Shown here piece by piece: positions 8,201-16,058 of a stretch of 64,000 bases of DNA. Source of the DNA: Pseudomonas lactis (GTDB lineage: Bacteria > Pseudomonadota > Gammaproteobacteria > Pseudomonadales > Pseudomonadaceae); contig NZ_JYLO01000013.1 of NCBI RefSeq assembly GCF_001439845.1, forward strand, positions 1 to 64,000. The letters run 5' to 3'. The translations under genes and the position numbers were made by a program. Each line of letters starts with the position of its first letter. Position 1 is the first letter of the stretch. The notes under the pieces were generated by a model, which was not told the DNA's origin, ran no database searches, and saw only the letters and a list, made by a program, of their open reading frames with translations.

Positions 8201-11200
8201 ACACCGGAACATTAACTCCAGACTCTCATCCTTCTGGTCCTCTCGTATTACTGCTGAAGCTAAACAAGGCATTGATCTGCTGCAGCAACGCCGCGCTACA
8301 TTCGTTGATCTAGGCTCGGCCTGGCCAGTAAATGTCACTGACGTTCTCGGGCAAGCTGTCACATTGCTGCGTCAGATAGACGACCTCAAGCACCAGCTAA
8401 CGGCGTCCTACGGGGATGCGATTGAAGTACTTGATACCGAACTCCTACTGCGCGAATGGAAAGAAGCGGAGGAGTCTTTCTGGCCTAAGTCTTGGTTCGG
8501 AAAACGCCGCATCGCTGGGCTATTGGCGCCGACGCAGACATCAACAGGTGAAATCGACAATGGCAAGGATCTCGCTACTTGGGAAGAGATTCGGTCGGTG
8601 CGTCGAGCAATCGATGAGCTGGAGCCAGGTCATGAGTGTGTTGCTGTTTGGCAAGGTGCCAAATCCGAAGCAACGCATCTCGCGACAGCGATCAAGCTGC
8701 AGGAGGCTATGCGGCTTCAGAAAAGTAATTCTGCTTGGATCGATGACGGCTTGCAGTTGGTTGAGCAGGGCCAGCTAGGTGATGAGCTGAAGGAGGAACT
8801 CCGCCGGCTGCGTACGCTGACTCGTCTCGATGCTGGGTTAGATGAGCTGGTTGATCTCAGCTTGGCAACTAGCTTTCTCTGGAGCGGTTTAACCACTGAT
8901 ATTGACGTGCTGACTGCAGCGCTACGTTTCCAGGCTGAACGACGTGACATTGAAGAGCGTGGTCGGCTTGTCGACGATCATCCTCATGTAGAGGAAGGGC
9001 GTTGTGGCTCGTCGTTTAAAGCTGATTTTGAGCTGCTCAAGAAAAGAGCAGCAATTGAACGAGAGTTGGTGGATCTGGCTGATCTTCGAGAAATCGTTCC
9101 TGTCTGGAATGACTTAAAAACGAAGGTTGACGTCGCACTTACGGCGGTAGCCTTCCAAGAGGAGATGGCTACCGCGGTAGCGAAGCTAGCACTCAATCCT
9201 GAGCAGGTCGCGGCCTACAAAGCACCGCTTCAAACTTTGCTGGGTGATGGTAACGCATTACTTGAGCCGGAGGCTGCTATAGCCTTTGCCGGCGCTACCC
9301 TTCGTGAAAAGCTCGAGCTGCTCCAGGAGCGAGCAACGCACCTGACTGCCGTCGGTCATTTCACCGAAATGGGCGTCATCGAAACTGCCAACCTGGCACT
9401 AAGTGATATCAAGAAAAACTGCGAAACTGTCGTTTCGTCTGAATCGCGCCTGAAGGCATGGTGCGCTTGGCGGAAGGTTCGCGATGAGGCCTACGCTGTC
9501 GGCCTGGCTCCGATTGTTCAATCTATGGAAACAGGAGCCATCAGCTCTGGAAAAGTCCGTCGTGTATTGGAAGTAAATTATGCCCGCTGGTGGCTGAACA
9601 CGACGGTCGACAACGAAGAGGTGATCCGGACTTTCGTCAGCGCGGAGCATGAACAGCGCATTCGTGATTTCCGGGCTTTGGATGACAAGTTCACCGAGTT
9701 GACCAAGGACTGGCTCCGGGCTCGGCTATGTTCCGACCTACCAAGCCAAGACAGTGTGAGTCGCTCTTCAGAGTGGGGAGTCCTGCGACATGAGATGGGC
9801 AAGAAGACCAAGCATATTCCATTGCGGGAGCTGATGAGTCGTGCGCCAGAAGCGCTAACCAAGCTGACTCCATGTTTGCTCATGAGCCCTCTATCCATTG
9901 CTCAGTATCTGCCTCCTGCCTCGACGCCATTCGATCTCGTTATCTTCGATGAGGCATCTCAAATACCTGTCTGGGATGCCATCGGCGCAATGGCCCGAGG
10001 GAAGCAAGTGGTGATGGTGGGCGACCCCAAACAACTCCCTCCGACTTCGTTCTTTAACCGAGCTGAGTCGACCGCTGAAGACGAGGATGTAGAGGCTGAT
10101 CTCGAGAGTATTCTGGACGAGTGCATCAGTGCCAATCTGCCAATGCGTAATCTGAACTGGCACTACCGTAGCCGCCACGAAAGTCTGATCGCTTTCTCGA
10201 ACCAGCGATACTACCAGTCGAAGCTGGTGACTTTCCCATCACCGTTTACGGCCGACAAAGCAGTACGGTTATGCCCAGTCCCGGGTGTATATGACAAGGG
10301 GGGGGCGCGAACAAACTTAATTGAAGCCAGATATTTAGTTGCTGATTTGGTTGCCCGCCTACAGTCTCCGGCCTTCCGCGAAAGCGGGCGGACCGTGGGG
10401 GTCGTAACCTTTAACGGCGAGCAACAGAAGCTCATCATGGACATGCTGGATGAGGCTTGCCGGAAAGACCCATCACTCGATTCGTATTTCGCTGAGTCCG
10501 AGCTGGAGCCTGTGTTCGTCAAGAACCTTGAGAGCGTTCAAGGCGATGAGCGAGACATCATCTATTTCTCGACCACCTACGGAAAAGACGCCGCCGGTGT
10601 GCTGTCCATGAACTTCGGTCCGATGAACCGCCCTGGCGGTGAGCGTCGACTGAACGTGGCAATAACCCGTGCTCGCCAGGAGCTTGTGGTGTTTTCGACC
10701 TTGCGCCCAGAGCATATTGATCTAGCTCGTACGCAAGCGATCGGGGTTCGAGATCTTAAGCACTTCTTGGAGTTTGCAGAGCGTGGCCCACGGGCTCTCG
10801 CAGAGGCTGACTTTGGTAGTGTGGGTAGTTTTGACAGCCCATTCGAAGAGGCAGTTGCAGCGGCCTTGGCTAAAAAGGGATGGCAGATATTTACCCAGAT
10901 TGGCGTTTCCTCTTTTCGAATAGACCTTGGGGTTGTTCACCCTGACACACCTGGACGGTACCTTGCCGGGATTGAATGCGACGGTGCTACCTATCACCGC
11001 AGTGCGACAGCTCGTGATCGTGACAAGCTCCGTGAGTTTGTACTGCGTGGACTTGGCTGGGAGATCGTTAGGATATGGTCGACGGACTGGTGGGTTGATG
11101 CAATTGGAACTGCCGAAAAGGTACATCTACGTCTGAACGAACTCCTTGCTGAGTCCCGAGCCAAGCAGGCTGTCATCGATGCCGCTCAAGAGGCAGAGCG

Positions 11201-11897
11201 GCTGAAAATCGACGCAGCTATGGCGGAGGTCATTGAGGTAGTAAGTCAGGTTGCTGTGGTCGCCACACTGGATAGTGCGGGCGAATCCGATGATCCCTCA
11301 GGTGCATTCCCTGATTTCAAGTACGCCAAGGCTGCATCTATCAAGCCAGATGAGGATGTCCTGGCTTTTGCTCGTCCCCTTGAATATTTGATTTATAAAG
11401 AATCCGACCCTCGTCAGGCGGTAGGGTTGGTCGATCCAGATCAGTTCTTTGAGGCGAGTTACACGGAAACGTTGGAGCAGATGATTGCTCATGTCGTGGC
11501 GAAAGAGGGGCCGGTTCTGGACACGGCGCTTGCAAAGCGCATTGCCCGTGCTCATGGCTGGGTACGAACCGGCTCACGGATACGTGATCGGGTTGACCAA
11601 ATTGCCCGGGCGCGATTCCGCTCACATGAAGAGGAGCAGACAGGAGTCTTTTTCTGGCCGACTCATATCGAGTCGGATGCCAGTGTAGTCTTTCGTAAGC
11701 CCGGCGATGAAGACACCACGAGAGGGCTATCTGAAATCTGCCTGCCAGAACTATGTGCTTTGGTTGACGAGATGGTGCAGCGGGGGCACGAAGGGGAGGC
11801 CCTAATATATGCGGTCGCGAAGGAAGCTGGTGTAAGCAAGCTTGCTCATGCGGGACGCCAGCGGATTGAGAGGGCCGTACGTCAAATGGTGGAGTAA
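5268..11897 (+). CDS. DUF4011-helicase-Vsr-DUF3320 giant defence-type protein
   Basis: A 2209-residue multidomain protein. In order: an N-terminal region; a transglutaminase-like fold around C239 (LATCLDLTLLFC) and H263/H265 (THGHAFAGLW); DUF4011 at about 395-600 (RWQRKLLDLSLRNNLLNF); a superfamily-1 helicase split by a long coiled insert, with Walker A GPPGTGKS (712-719), DEAS from D1561, GDPKQLPPTSFF, NWHYRSRH, VQGDERDIIYFS and NVAITRARQ; a Vsr/PD-(D/E)XK-like nuclease with E1860 (SPFEEA), RIDLG and GIECDG (E1903, D1905); and a C-terminal DUF3320 (about 2070-2190). All motifs look intact. From memory this order matches a single-gene antiphage architecture reported in defence-gene surveys (called Hhe). 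ATG at 5268 is chosen because AAGGA lies nine bases upstream; a TTG at 5259 is also open. It lies just outside the integrative element, a common defence-island position. Confidence 0.9.
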   Translation: MDDIVQPLTPQEEAPPKEVKVLATLVAKLNLADFQNAIPVIRELRISNETSNRFVNATLTLSSAPEVFKSKIWRIDEIAADSFRVIPGLDLVLDGPLLSRLTESEMSTFTFVLEADDKESESGRKEVARLEQVVDLLPRNQWGGLRHLPDMTAAFVQPNDAAVERLLKQAAELLRLSDKPSALDGYEGGPKRAWQLASAVWGAVARMKLDYALPPASFEQSGQKIRSPSQLADSGLATCLDLTLLFCAALEQIGLNPVIVFTHGHAFAGLWLKPEEFTTAVVDDVTAVRKRVKLQELVLFETTLITHASIPPFSYAVEMGTKQVAEDAESVFEMLLDIRRARLQRIKPLASSEAQITRVAVAESDEAPSILVEDGIGISDDNIKAQVEDLSKLDPADRLGRWQRKLLDLSLRNNLLNFKMGKRALKLESPDPGALEDILASGQSLKLLTRPDLMDGADPRERALYEQREREDVRRRHAEDALKRRDVFVALTSAEMDVRLTELFRSARTALQEGGSNTLFLAIGFLSWTREDRAGQKYKAPLVLVPVTLERKSARSGFTMVLHDDEPRFNPTLIEMLRQDFELGLGSLEQELPRDDSGLDIAAIWNKVGHAIKDIPGWELNEDVVLSMFSFAKYLMWKDLAENAEHLRQSPVVQHLLDTPRDSFISDTPFPEAESLDRDYGPTDVFCPLPSDSSQLAAVMAAAKGKDFVLIGPPGTGKSQTISNMIAQSIAQGRRVLFVSEKIAALDVVYRRLREIGLGEFCLELHSSKARKTDVLAQLQSAWEAKGEVDASAWEVEAQRLASLRDSLNIYVERLHRRHRNGYTIYDAIGAVTSGVDEAVAALSWSSPDTHDQKAMLALRELGDRLEVNAQAVGYSQLAGNALSGVGQAEWSPHWQQQFVQAARDVLPAVLEVQRAADRFVELSGLPVTEYTPTALEGLSILSRVLPAAAGHDWRFALRPDARSVSKRLSDGCTWVDEHRNINSRLSSFWSSRITAEAKQGIDLLQQRRATFVDLGSAWPVNVTDVLGQAVTLLRQIDDLKHQLTASYGDAIEVLDTELLLREWKEAEESFWPKSWFGKRRIAGLLAPTQTSTGEIDNGKDLATWEEIRSVRRAIDELEPGHECVAVWQGAKSEATHLATAIKLQEAMRLQKSNSAWIDDGLQLVEQGQLGDELKEELRRLRTLTRLDAGLDELVDLSLATSFLWSGLTTDIDVLTAALRFQAERRDIEERGRLVDDHPHVEEGRCGSSFKADFELLKKRAAIERELVDLADLREIVPVWNDLKTKVDVALTAVAFQEEMATAVAKLALNPEQVAAYKAPLQTLLGDGNALLEPEAAIAFAGATLREKLELLQERATHLTAVGHFTEMGVIETANLALSDIKKNCETVVSSESRLKAWCAWRKVRDEAYAVGLAPIVQSMETGAISSGKVRRVLEVNYARWWLNTTVDNEEVIRTFVSAEHEQRIRDFRALDDKFTELTKDWLRARLCSDLPSQDSVSRSSEWGVLRHEMGKKTKHIPLRELMSRAPEALTKLTPCLLMSPLSIAQYLPPASTPFDLVIFDEASQIPVWDAIGAMARGKQVVMVGDPKQLPPTSFFNRAESTAEDEDVEADLESILDECISANLPMRNLNWHYRSRHESLIAFSNQRYYQSKLVTFPSPFTADKAVRLCPVPGVYDKGGARTNLIEARYLVADLVARLQSPAFRESGRTVGVVTFNGEQQKLIMDMLDEACRKDPSLDSYFAESELEPVFVKNLESVQGDERDIIYFSTTYGKDAAGVLSMNFGPMNRPGGERRLNVAITRARQELVVFSTLRPEHIDLARTQAIGVRDLKHFLEFAERGPRALAEADFGSVGSFDSPFEEAVAAALAKKGWQIFTQIGVSSFRIDLGVVHPDTPGRYLAGIECDGATYHRSATARDRDKLREFVLRGLGWEIVRIWSTDWWVDAIGTAEKVHLRLNELLAESRAKQAVIDAAQEAERLKIDAAMAEVIEVVSQVAVVATLDSAGESDDPSGAFPDFKYAKAASIKPDEDVLAFARPLEYLIYKESDPRQAVGLVDPDQFFEASYTETLEQMIAHVVAKEGPVLDTALAKRIARAHGWVRTGSRIRDRVDQIARARFRSHEEEQTGVFFWPTHIESDASVVFRKPGDEDTTRGLSEICLPELCALVDEMVQRGHEGEALIYAVAKEAGVSKLAHAGRQRIERAVRQMVE

Positions 11898-12089
11898 ACA
11901 AGAAACAAGGGGGCCGTGAAGGTCCTCTTACTTCTGGGAAACTGAACGTGCCCTTGCTCTGAGAAGCGTGGAGTACAAATGCATTCTTTATGGGCTAACT
12001 GATGTTTCGGTTACGAAATGCGCAGGTGATTCAGGCAACGCCAAGAGTTATGTTAATGTGCCATCATATGGGCGTTATGGAGAGTCGTG

Positions 12090-13094
12090 ATGGGTTGGAA
12101 AGGGACTGTACGTTCGCTGCAGGCGTCTGCGCGGCGATCAGAGCGTAACGCTCATCGCCGTCAGCGTGAACTTGAAAAGCGACAGAAAGAGTATGCAAAG
12201 ATGGAAGCGCTGGAACAAGCAGCGTATGAAGTTGAGGTGTACGAAAATCACGTAGATATCATCCTTTCGATGCACAAGGAGTGTGCCGAGGCTGTGAAAT
12301 GGAAGCGACTTCTCTCCAATCCTGAACCTAGACAGCCACTCAAGAGCGGTACTCTTGAACAAGAAGCTACGCACGCGGCCGCTACATATCACCCCAATTT
12401 CTGGGCTCGGCTCTTCAAGCTAGAGGCTCGTCAGCGTGCAGCCCTGAAAAGCAAGATTGGCGCCGCGCAGGCGGAAGACGAAAGGCGATATCAGGCTCAG
12501 CTTGATGAATGGAAAACTGCCCATACCGAGTGGGCAGAGGAGAGGGACATTGCGATCCGTATCCTTGATGGTGACCGTCAGGCCAAGCTAGATGCCATCG
12601 AAGCTTTCGAGTCGTTTGCAGAAATATCACACCTCGGCTCAGCTATTCAGATGATTGTTCATGAAGGTGGTGTCCTAGAAGCCAAAGTCGCTATCCATGG
12701 CTCCGACGTGATTCCTACCGAAATCAAATCTCTACTCAAAAGCGGCAAGTTGTCGACCAAAGCTATGCCAATTGGTCGGTTCAACGAACTCCATCAGGAC
12801 TACGTGTGCAGCTGCGCGCTGCGAGTAGGTCGAGAGTTGTTGGCAATCCTGCCGGATGACCTAGTCATCGTCACCGCTCTTGACAATGTGCTCAACAGCT
12901 CAACAGGTCATATGGAGGAACAGCCAATTCTGAGTGTTGCATTCTCTAGGCTAACTGTTGACGGACTTAACCTCGAAACCATCGACCCGTCTGATGCGAT
13001 GAAGAATTTTGTCCATAACATGAGCTTCAAGAAGGGCGCTGGATTCTCGGCTGTTGCCGCCCTTGACGCTCGGCGCTTCGCCGTGACCGTATAA
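12090..13094 (+). CDS. Coiled-coil protein of unknown function downstream of the giant helicase
   Basis: A 334-residue cytoplasmic protein. Residues 8-45 and about 95-175 are highly charged with heptad-like spacing (RRQRELEKRQKEYAKMEAL), suggesting coiled coils. Residues 180-334 form a globular domain (GGVLEAKVAIHGSDVIPTE, ALRVGRELLAILPDD, FKKGAGFSAVAAL). The second half resembles C-terminal regions of restriction- or DUF4236-associated hypotheticals only vaguely, and I do not assign a family. ATG at 12090 has GGAG seven bases upstream; GTG at 12087 is the alternative. It follows the giant helicase by about 190 bp on the same strand, so it may be an accessory defence gene or an independent passenger. 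Confidence 0.65.
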   Translation: MGWKGTVRSLQASARRSERNAHRRQRELEKRQKEYAKMEALEQAAYEVEVYENHVDIILSMHKECAEAVKWKRLLSNPEPRQPLKSGTLEQEATHAAATYHPNFWARLFKLEARQRAALKSKIGAAQAEDERRYQAQLDEWKTAHTEWAEERDIAIRILDGDRQAKLDAIEAFESFAEISHLGSAIQMIVHEGGVLEAKVAIHGSDVIPTEIKSLLKSGKLSTKAMPIGRFNELHQDYVCSCALRVGRELLAILPDDLVIVTALDNVLNSSTGHMEEQPILSVAFSRLTVDGLNLETIDPSDAMKNFVHNMSFKKGAGFSAVAALDARRFAVTV

Positions 13095-13132
13095 CTGAAT
13101 CATCTGAGAACCCAGAGAATGGCATGGCAAAC

Positions 13133-13458
13133 ATGAAACAAATTGGCTTGTACGCTGGCATATGGGAGCGTTGGCATCAGTGGCGGCGCTCGTCCTACCG
13201 ACCCCGGCGGTTTCGCACAGCTCCAGCGGTAACAACGGTCCGGTCATTTCTGGCAATGGCAATAACGTCAGCTACCAATCCGGTTTTCCCGATCTTGAAA
13301 CGATAAGGGCCCAGCGTCCCAATATTAGTGATCAACAATACGCTGCAATTAAGCCCGGCATGACATATGAGCAGGTGCTGGATATCGTCAAGATTCCTGG
13401 TAAGGAGGCTGCCAGTGGCGGCAACGTGCAGATCTATACGTGGGGGACGGAGGTGTAG
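13133..13458 (+). pseudogene. Secreted SmpA/OmlA-like protein, frameshifted and truncated
   Basis: The start MKQIGLYAGI (ATG 13133) lies in one frame. The rest of a signal peptide, GALASVAALVLPTPAVS, continues in another frame from about 13162, so two bases appear inserted near 13158. The mature part is Ser/Gly/Asn-rich (SGNNGPVISGNGNNVS), then carries a short domain with IKPGMTYEQVLDIV and QIYTWG. That pattern is typical of SmpA/OmlA-like (BLIP-fold) domains, which normally continue for some 20 residues after YTWG. Here the frame stops at 13458, where phage antirepressor sequence begins. Two lesions in a short gene argue for a relic. Family match is by motif memory only. Confidence 0.55.
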
Positions 13459-13891
13459 AAGCGTTGCGCCTAGCTGCCGATTTGGAAGAGCAGAATGCTG
13501 CCCTCTCTATCGAAAACCACAAGCTGGAAGTGAAGGTAGAGCAGGACGCGCCCAAGGTAGTCTTTCACGACATATTTGTGGTGTCGCATAAGAAGTACAA
13601 CGCCGCCCAGGCTGCGAAGATCATCGGCACTGGCCGTACCAGTCTGTTGCAGTTCACGAGGCTGAAAGGCTGGGTAACCCGTTCGAACGAGCCGTATCAG
13701 GAGTAGATCGAGGCCGGCCTGTTGGATGTGAAGCTGGGCATCTTCGAGCATCCAATCGAAGGCACGATATCAACGTGCTCCACGTGATCACTGGGAAGAG
13801 ACTGACGAAGCTGGAAGCTCTATGGCGGGAGCGAGCCCTGCTGGCTGGTAGCCCGGCCCCGCGCCGTAATGCCGTTCAGTTAAGCGTATAG
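13440..13891 (+). pseudogene. Phage antirepressor KilAC-domain relic
   Basis: LAADLEEQNAALSIENHKLE, then VSHKKYNAAQAAKIIGTGRT and LKGWVTRSNEPYQE, is the linker and winged-helix C-terminal domain (KilAC/ANT) of phage antirepressors. The N-terminal BRO/Ant half is missing. The frame hits TAG at 13704-13706 exactly where the family continues with YIEAGL. The bases after the stop still read IEAGLLDVKLGIFEHPIEGT. A frameshift then separates VITGKRLTKLEALW, which runs to a stop at 13889-13891. One nonsense change, one frameshift and a lost 5' half mark it as a decayed prophage remnant fused to the upstream secreted-protein relic. Confidence 0.75.
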
Positions 13892-13944
13892 CCCTCTGTA
13901 GGAGCGAGCTTGCTTGCTCCTACAAAAAGCCTTAACTGACCGGC
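13871..13944 (+). repeat. Nested REP-type palindrome
   Basis: The inner palindrome TGTAGGAGC...GCTCCTACA occupies 13897-13924 and carries the common Pseudomonas REP core. It is enclosed by an outer inverted repeat, GCCGTTCAGTTAAG (13871-13884) against CTTAACTGACCGGC (13931-13944), matching at 13 of 14 positions. The whole could fold into one long hairpin between the antirepressor relic and the zeta-toxin gene. Confidence 0.75.
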
Positions 13945-14042
13945 ATCACGGCCCAGCTCCGGGCTATTTGTTTTGTCTCAAGGTGGCGTGGTTTAAGGCC
14001 GAGCAAAGTGTTAGTTTTTGGAAAACGAGTTTCGAGCCACCA

Positions 14043-14792
14043 ATGACCCCTGAAGAAATAGAGCTGGAAGAGGCTGCTTTTCAGTTTGCCATCGCGCACC
14101 GCCGGTCTCTGGCAAAGCAGATTGTCGACACCAAGATTTTTATTCCAGAGCGCGCTCCGCTTACCGTCTTTATGGCGGGCTCCCCTGGTGCTGGAAAAAC
14201 AGAGATTTCCAAAGCAATGGTGGAGGCTTTGGAGAAAGGGCATCCGGAAGGCGAGGGGCGTCGAGTTCTCCGAATTGATCCGGATGAGTTTCGAGAGCTT
14301 ATCCCTGGTTATTCTGGTGGGAACTCTTACCTTTTCCAGCGGGCTGTGACCAAGATCCTCGAAAAGGTCTTGGATCGAGCCTTTGAGATGCGCGTTTCGT
14401 TCATCCTTGACGGAACGATGTCGAATCTCGATGTCGCAAAGCGTAATATCGATAGGGTTCTGAAAGGTAGTAGGGCTGCCCAGATAATGTACGTCTATCA
14501 GCGGGCAGAGCTCGCCTGGGAATTCGTGAAAGCACGGGAAATAACTGAGGGAAGAAATATTCCCATGGAGAAATTTGCTCAGCAATACTTGGCAGTGCGT
14601 CGGAATATTGTTGAGTTAAGGAAGTCCTATGGGCGGGGTCTGCACATAGATTTGCTCGTAAAGAACACAGATTGCTCCGAAGAGTTCTATGAGGATGGGG
14701 TAACGGTGGAGCAGATTGACGCCCTAATTCCAGAGACCTATGATTACCAGCAGCTCATCGAGCTACTGACTGAGGCAGATCGTCATGCGTAA
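14043..14792 (+). CDS. Zeta-toxin family kinase
   Basis: A 249-residue P-loop protein. Walker A GSPGAGKT lies at residues 46-53. RIDPDEFRELIPGYSGG follows, the D-x-D-x-x-R substrate-site segment typical of zeta toxins, with SFILDGTMSN as the next strand and MYVYQRAELAWEFVKAR after it. Characterised zeta toxins phosphorylate UDP-N-acetylglucosamine and block wall synthesis; other family members are not toxic or have other substrates. ATG 14043 (MTPEEIELEE) is preferred over upstream in-frame codons because homologous sequence starts there, although its ribosome-binding site is weak. No epsilon/PezA-type antitoxin lies upstream; instead a 66-codon gene overlaps its end by eight bases. Confidence 0.85.
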   Translation: MTPEEIELEEAAFQFAIAHRRSLAKQIVDTKIFIPERAPLTVFMAGSPGAGKTEISKAMVEALEKGHPEGEGRRVLRIDPDEFRELIPGYSGGNSYLFQRAVTKILEKVLDRAFEMRVSFILDGTMSNLDVAKRNIDRVLKGSRAAQIMYVYQRAELAWEFVKAREITEGRNIPMEKFAQQYLAVRRNIVELRKSYGRGLHIDLLVKNTDCSEEFYEDGVTVEQIDALIPETYDYQQLIELLTEADRHA

Positions 14793-14985
14793 AACTAACA
14801 CCGAAGACTCCAGCCTATTGGCCGATTTCTTCAGTAAGGCCTCCTACGAGACCAAACGTGAGGTTTTCCGGGAGGTACTTCACAAGGCAAGTGCTTCCCA
14901 GCGTGAGGTGGTTGCGCATGCGGCAAAAATCAAATGCTCACTCTCCGCTGGTGATTCTGTCAGAAATAAAACGTCTGACGCCTAG
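14785..14985 (+). CDS. Small protein overlapping the zeta-toxin gene, possible antitoxin
   Basis: A 66-residue helical, charged protein whose ATG overlaps the last eight bases of the zeta-toxin gene, so the two are translationally coupled. Middle residues YETKREVFREVLHKASASQR look like an amphipathic helix. It has no recognised domain. Size, helical nature and coupling fit a toxin partner, but the order (toxin first) is opposite to epsilon-zeta and PezAT. The assignment as antitoxin is inference. The gene is followed within 20 bases by an intrinsic terminator, so the pair forms a complete two-gene unit. Confidence 0.6.
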   Translation: MRKTNTEDSSLLADFFSKASYETKREVFREVLHKASASQREVVAHAAKIKCSLSAGDSVRNKTSDA

Positions 14986-15000
14986 TATTGAGTAACCAGT

Positions 15001-15030
15001 AAAAGCCCGGCTTGTCTGCTGGGCTTTTTC
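15001..15030 (+). terminator. Intrinsic terminator of the zeta-toxin unit
   Basis: AAAAGCCC (15001-15008) pairs with GGGCTTTT (15021-15028) around a 12-base loop and runs into T residues. It lies 16 bases after the small ORF. Confidence 0.75.
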
Positions 15031-15062
15031 GTTTTGCGCATCCGTTGGCGCAAAGTTGAAAA

Positions 15063-15288
15063 ATGAGGTGGGAATTGAAACGCAGCCTGTTTGCCGAGCT
15101 GGTGCAAGGTGTGGAGGATATGAGTGAGCACCGCAAGGGAAATATTACTCTTCGTCAGTACGAAATGAGCAAAAGTGCTTGTCAGGCGGGTCAGGATGAC
15201 GCTGGGTACGCTGAAGAGCTTGTAGTAGTCGAAGTCCAACCCAAATTGCCAGGCTGCGCTGCTGATTAAGTGGTCAGCGGGTCCCTGA
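15063..15288 (+). pseudogene. Decayed XRE/HTH-type antitoxin gene
   Basis: The first part reads KRSLFAELVQGVEDMSEHRKG then NITLRQYE, the N-terminus of HTH antitoxins of the HigA/NadS-like group. After an apparent internal deletion, the +1 frame (15175-15288) reads VLVRRVRMTLGTLKSL, two stops (15223-15228), then SKSNPNCQAALLIKWSAGP. This aligns with the usual VFARYLRTNTRTLENWEQGR and KPNAQAALLIKL block of these antitoxins, with the stops replacing E and Q codons. The gene therefore carries a deletion of about 20 codons, a frameshift and two nonsense codons. No toxin gene is left beside it. The alignment was done by eye. Confidence 0.6.
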
Positions 15289-15296
15289 AAACCTTG

Positions 15297-15319
15297 AGCC
15301 CGGCCATGTGCCGGGCTTT
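15297..15319 (+). terminator. Intrinsic terminator after the HTH relic
   Basis: AGCCCGGC (15297-15304) pairs perfectly with GCCGGGCT (15310-15317) around a 5-base loop, followed by a short T run. Confidence 0.65.
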
Positions 15320-15589
15320 CTGCATCTGGCTCAAGGCTTTTCAGCGTTGGCCTTTTCAAGCTGGGTAGCTATGCCCTCAAGAAGCACCAAGTCTGACTCC
15401 CTAAGTCTTCCTGACGGGTGTACTCACCCTCGATCAATGCCGGCCCGTGCCCGTACGGGTTGACCAGCACGCCAAGCGTGAGCCCTATTTTCTTCTTAAG
15501 GTTGAGCGCCGCCTTCTCACCCAATGAGCGGTGCCCACTTGGAAAGGCACGATAGAATCCCCCACATCAAAAACAAAGGAGGGTCGCGG

Positions 15590-15988
15590 ATGTTCAGTCA
15601 CATCACTGTTGGTACAAACGATCTTGATCAGGCTGCCGCTTTTTACGACGCCGTACTGATCCCTCTGGGACTGTGTCGCCGCACCGTAACTCCTGATGGT
15701 GGACCGAAGTCGGCATGCTGGGTCAAGCCAGATAGCGCTCTTCCTCGCTTTTATGTGTACAGCCCTTATGATCGCAACGAAGCCAGTGCAGGCAATGGCA
15801 GCATGGTCGCTTTCTCGGCTCCCTCTCCAGATGCGGTAGACGTTGCCTATACCGCCGGGCTTCATGCGGGCGGATCGGATGAGGGAATGCCCGGCTTACG
15901 TCCGCAGTATGGTGAAGGTTACTACGGCGCATACTTGCGTGATCCAGATGGCAATAAGGTACATGTTGTTCATCGTGGAGATTTGTAA
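15590..15988 (+). CDS. VOC-family (glyoxalase/dioxygenase fold) protein
   Basis: A 132-residue single-domain protein. It starts MFSHITVGTNDLDQAAAFYD and ends YLRDPDGNKVHVVHRG, the classic beta-alpha-beta-beta-beta pattern of the vicinal oxygen chelate superfamily. The metal-site His near residue 4 and a C-terminal acidic/His cluster are present. Members include glyoxalase-like, fosfomycin-resistance and dioxygenase proteins; this small PhnB/lyase-like type has no assignable substrate. ATG 15590 is supported by AAAGGAGG seven to eight bases upstream. It stands alone, convergent with the monooxygenase gene, about 70 bp from its end. Confidence 0.85.
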   Translation: MFSHITVGTNDLDQAAAFYDAVLIPLGLCRRTVTPDGGPKSACWVKPDSALPRFYVYSPYDRNEASAGNGSMVAFSAPSPDAVDVAYTAGLHAGGSDEGMPGLRPQYGEGYYGAYLRDPDGNKVHVVHRGDL

Positions 15989-16058
15989 GTTCGGCACATT
16001 CTGGCTTGTACGGGGTGTTTGCGGCAGTGCCTTTCTGGCTGCCGCTTTACCTGGGGCT

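Noticed and set aside
15373..15545. Minus-strand stretch reading KKKIGLTLGVLVNPYGHGPALI without a start codon
   Set aside because: Open for about 57 codons and protein-like, but with no start, ribosome-binding site or family match. It may be another relic of the decayed zone; not enough support for a feature.
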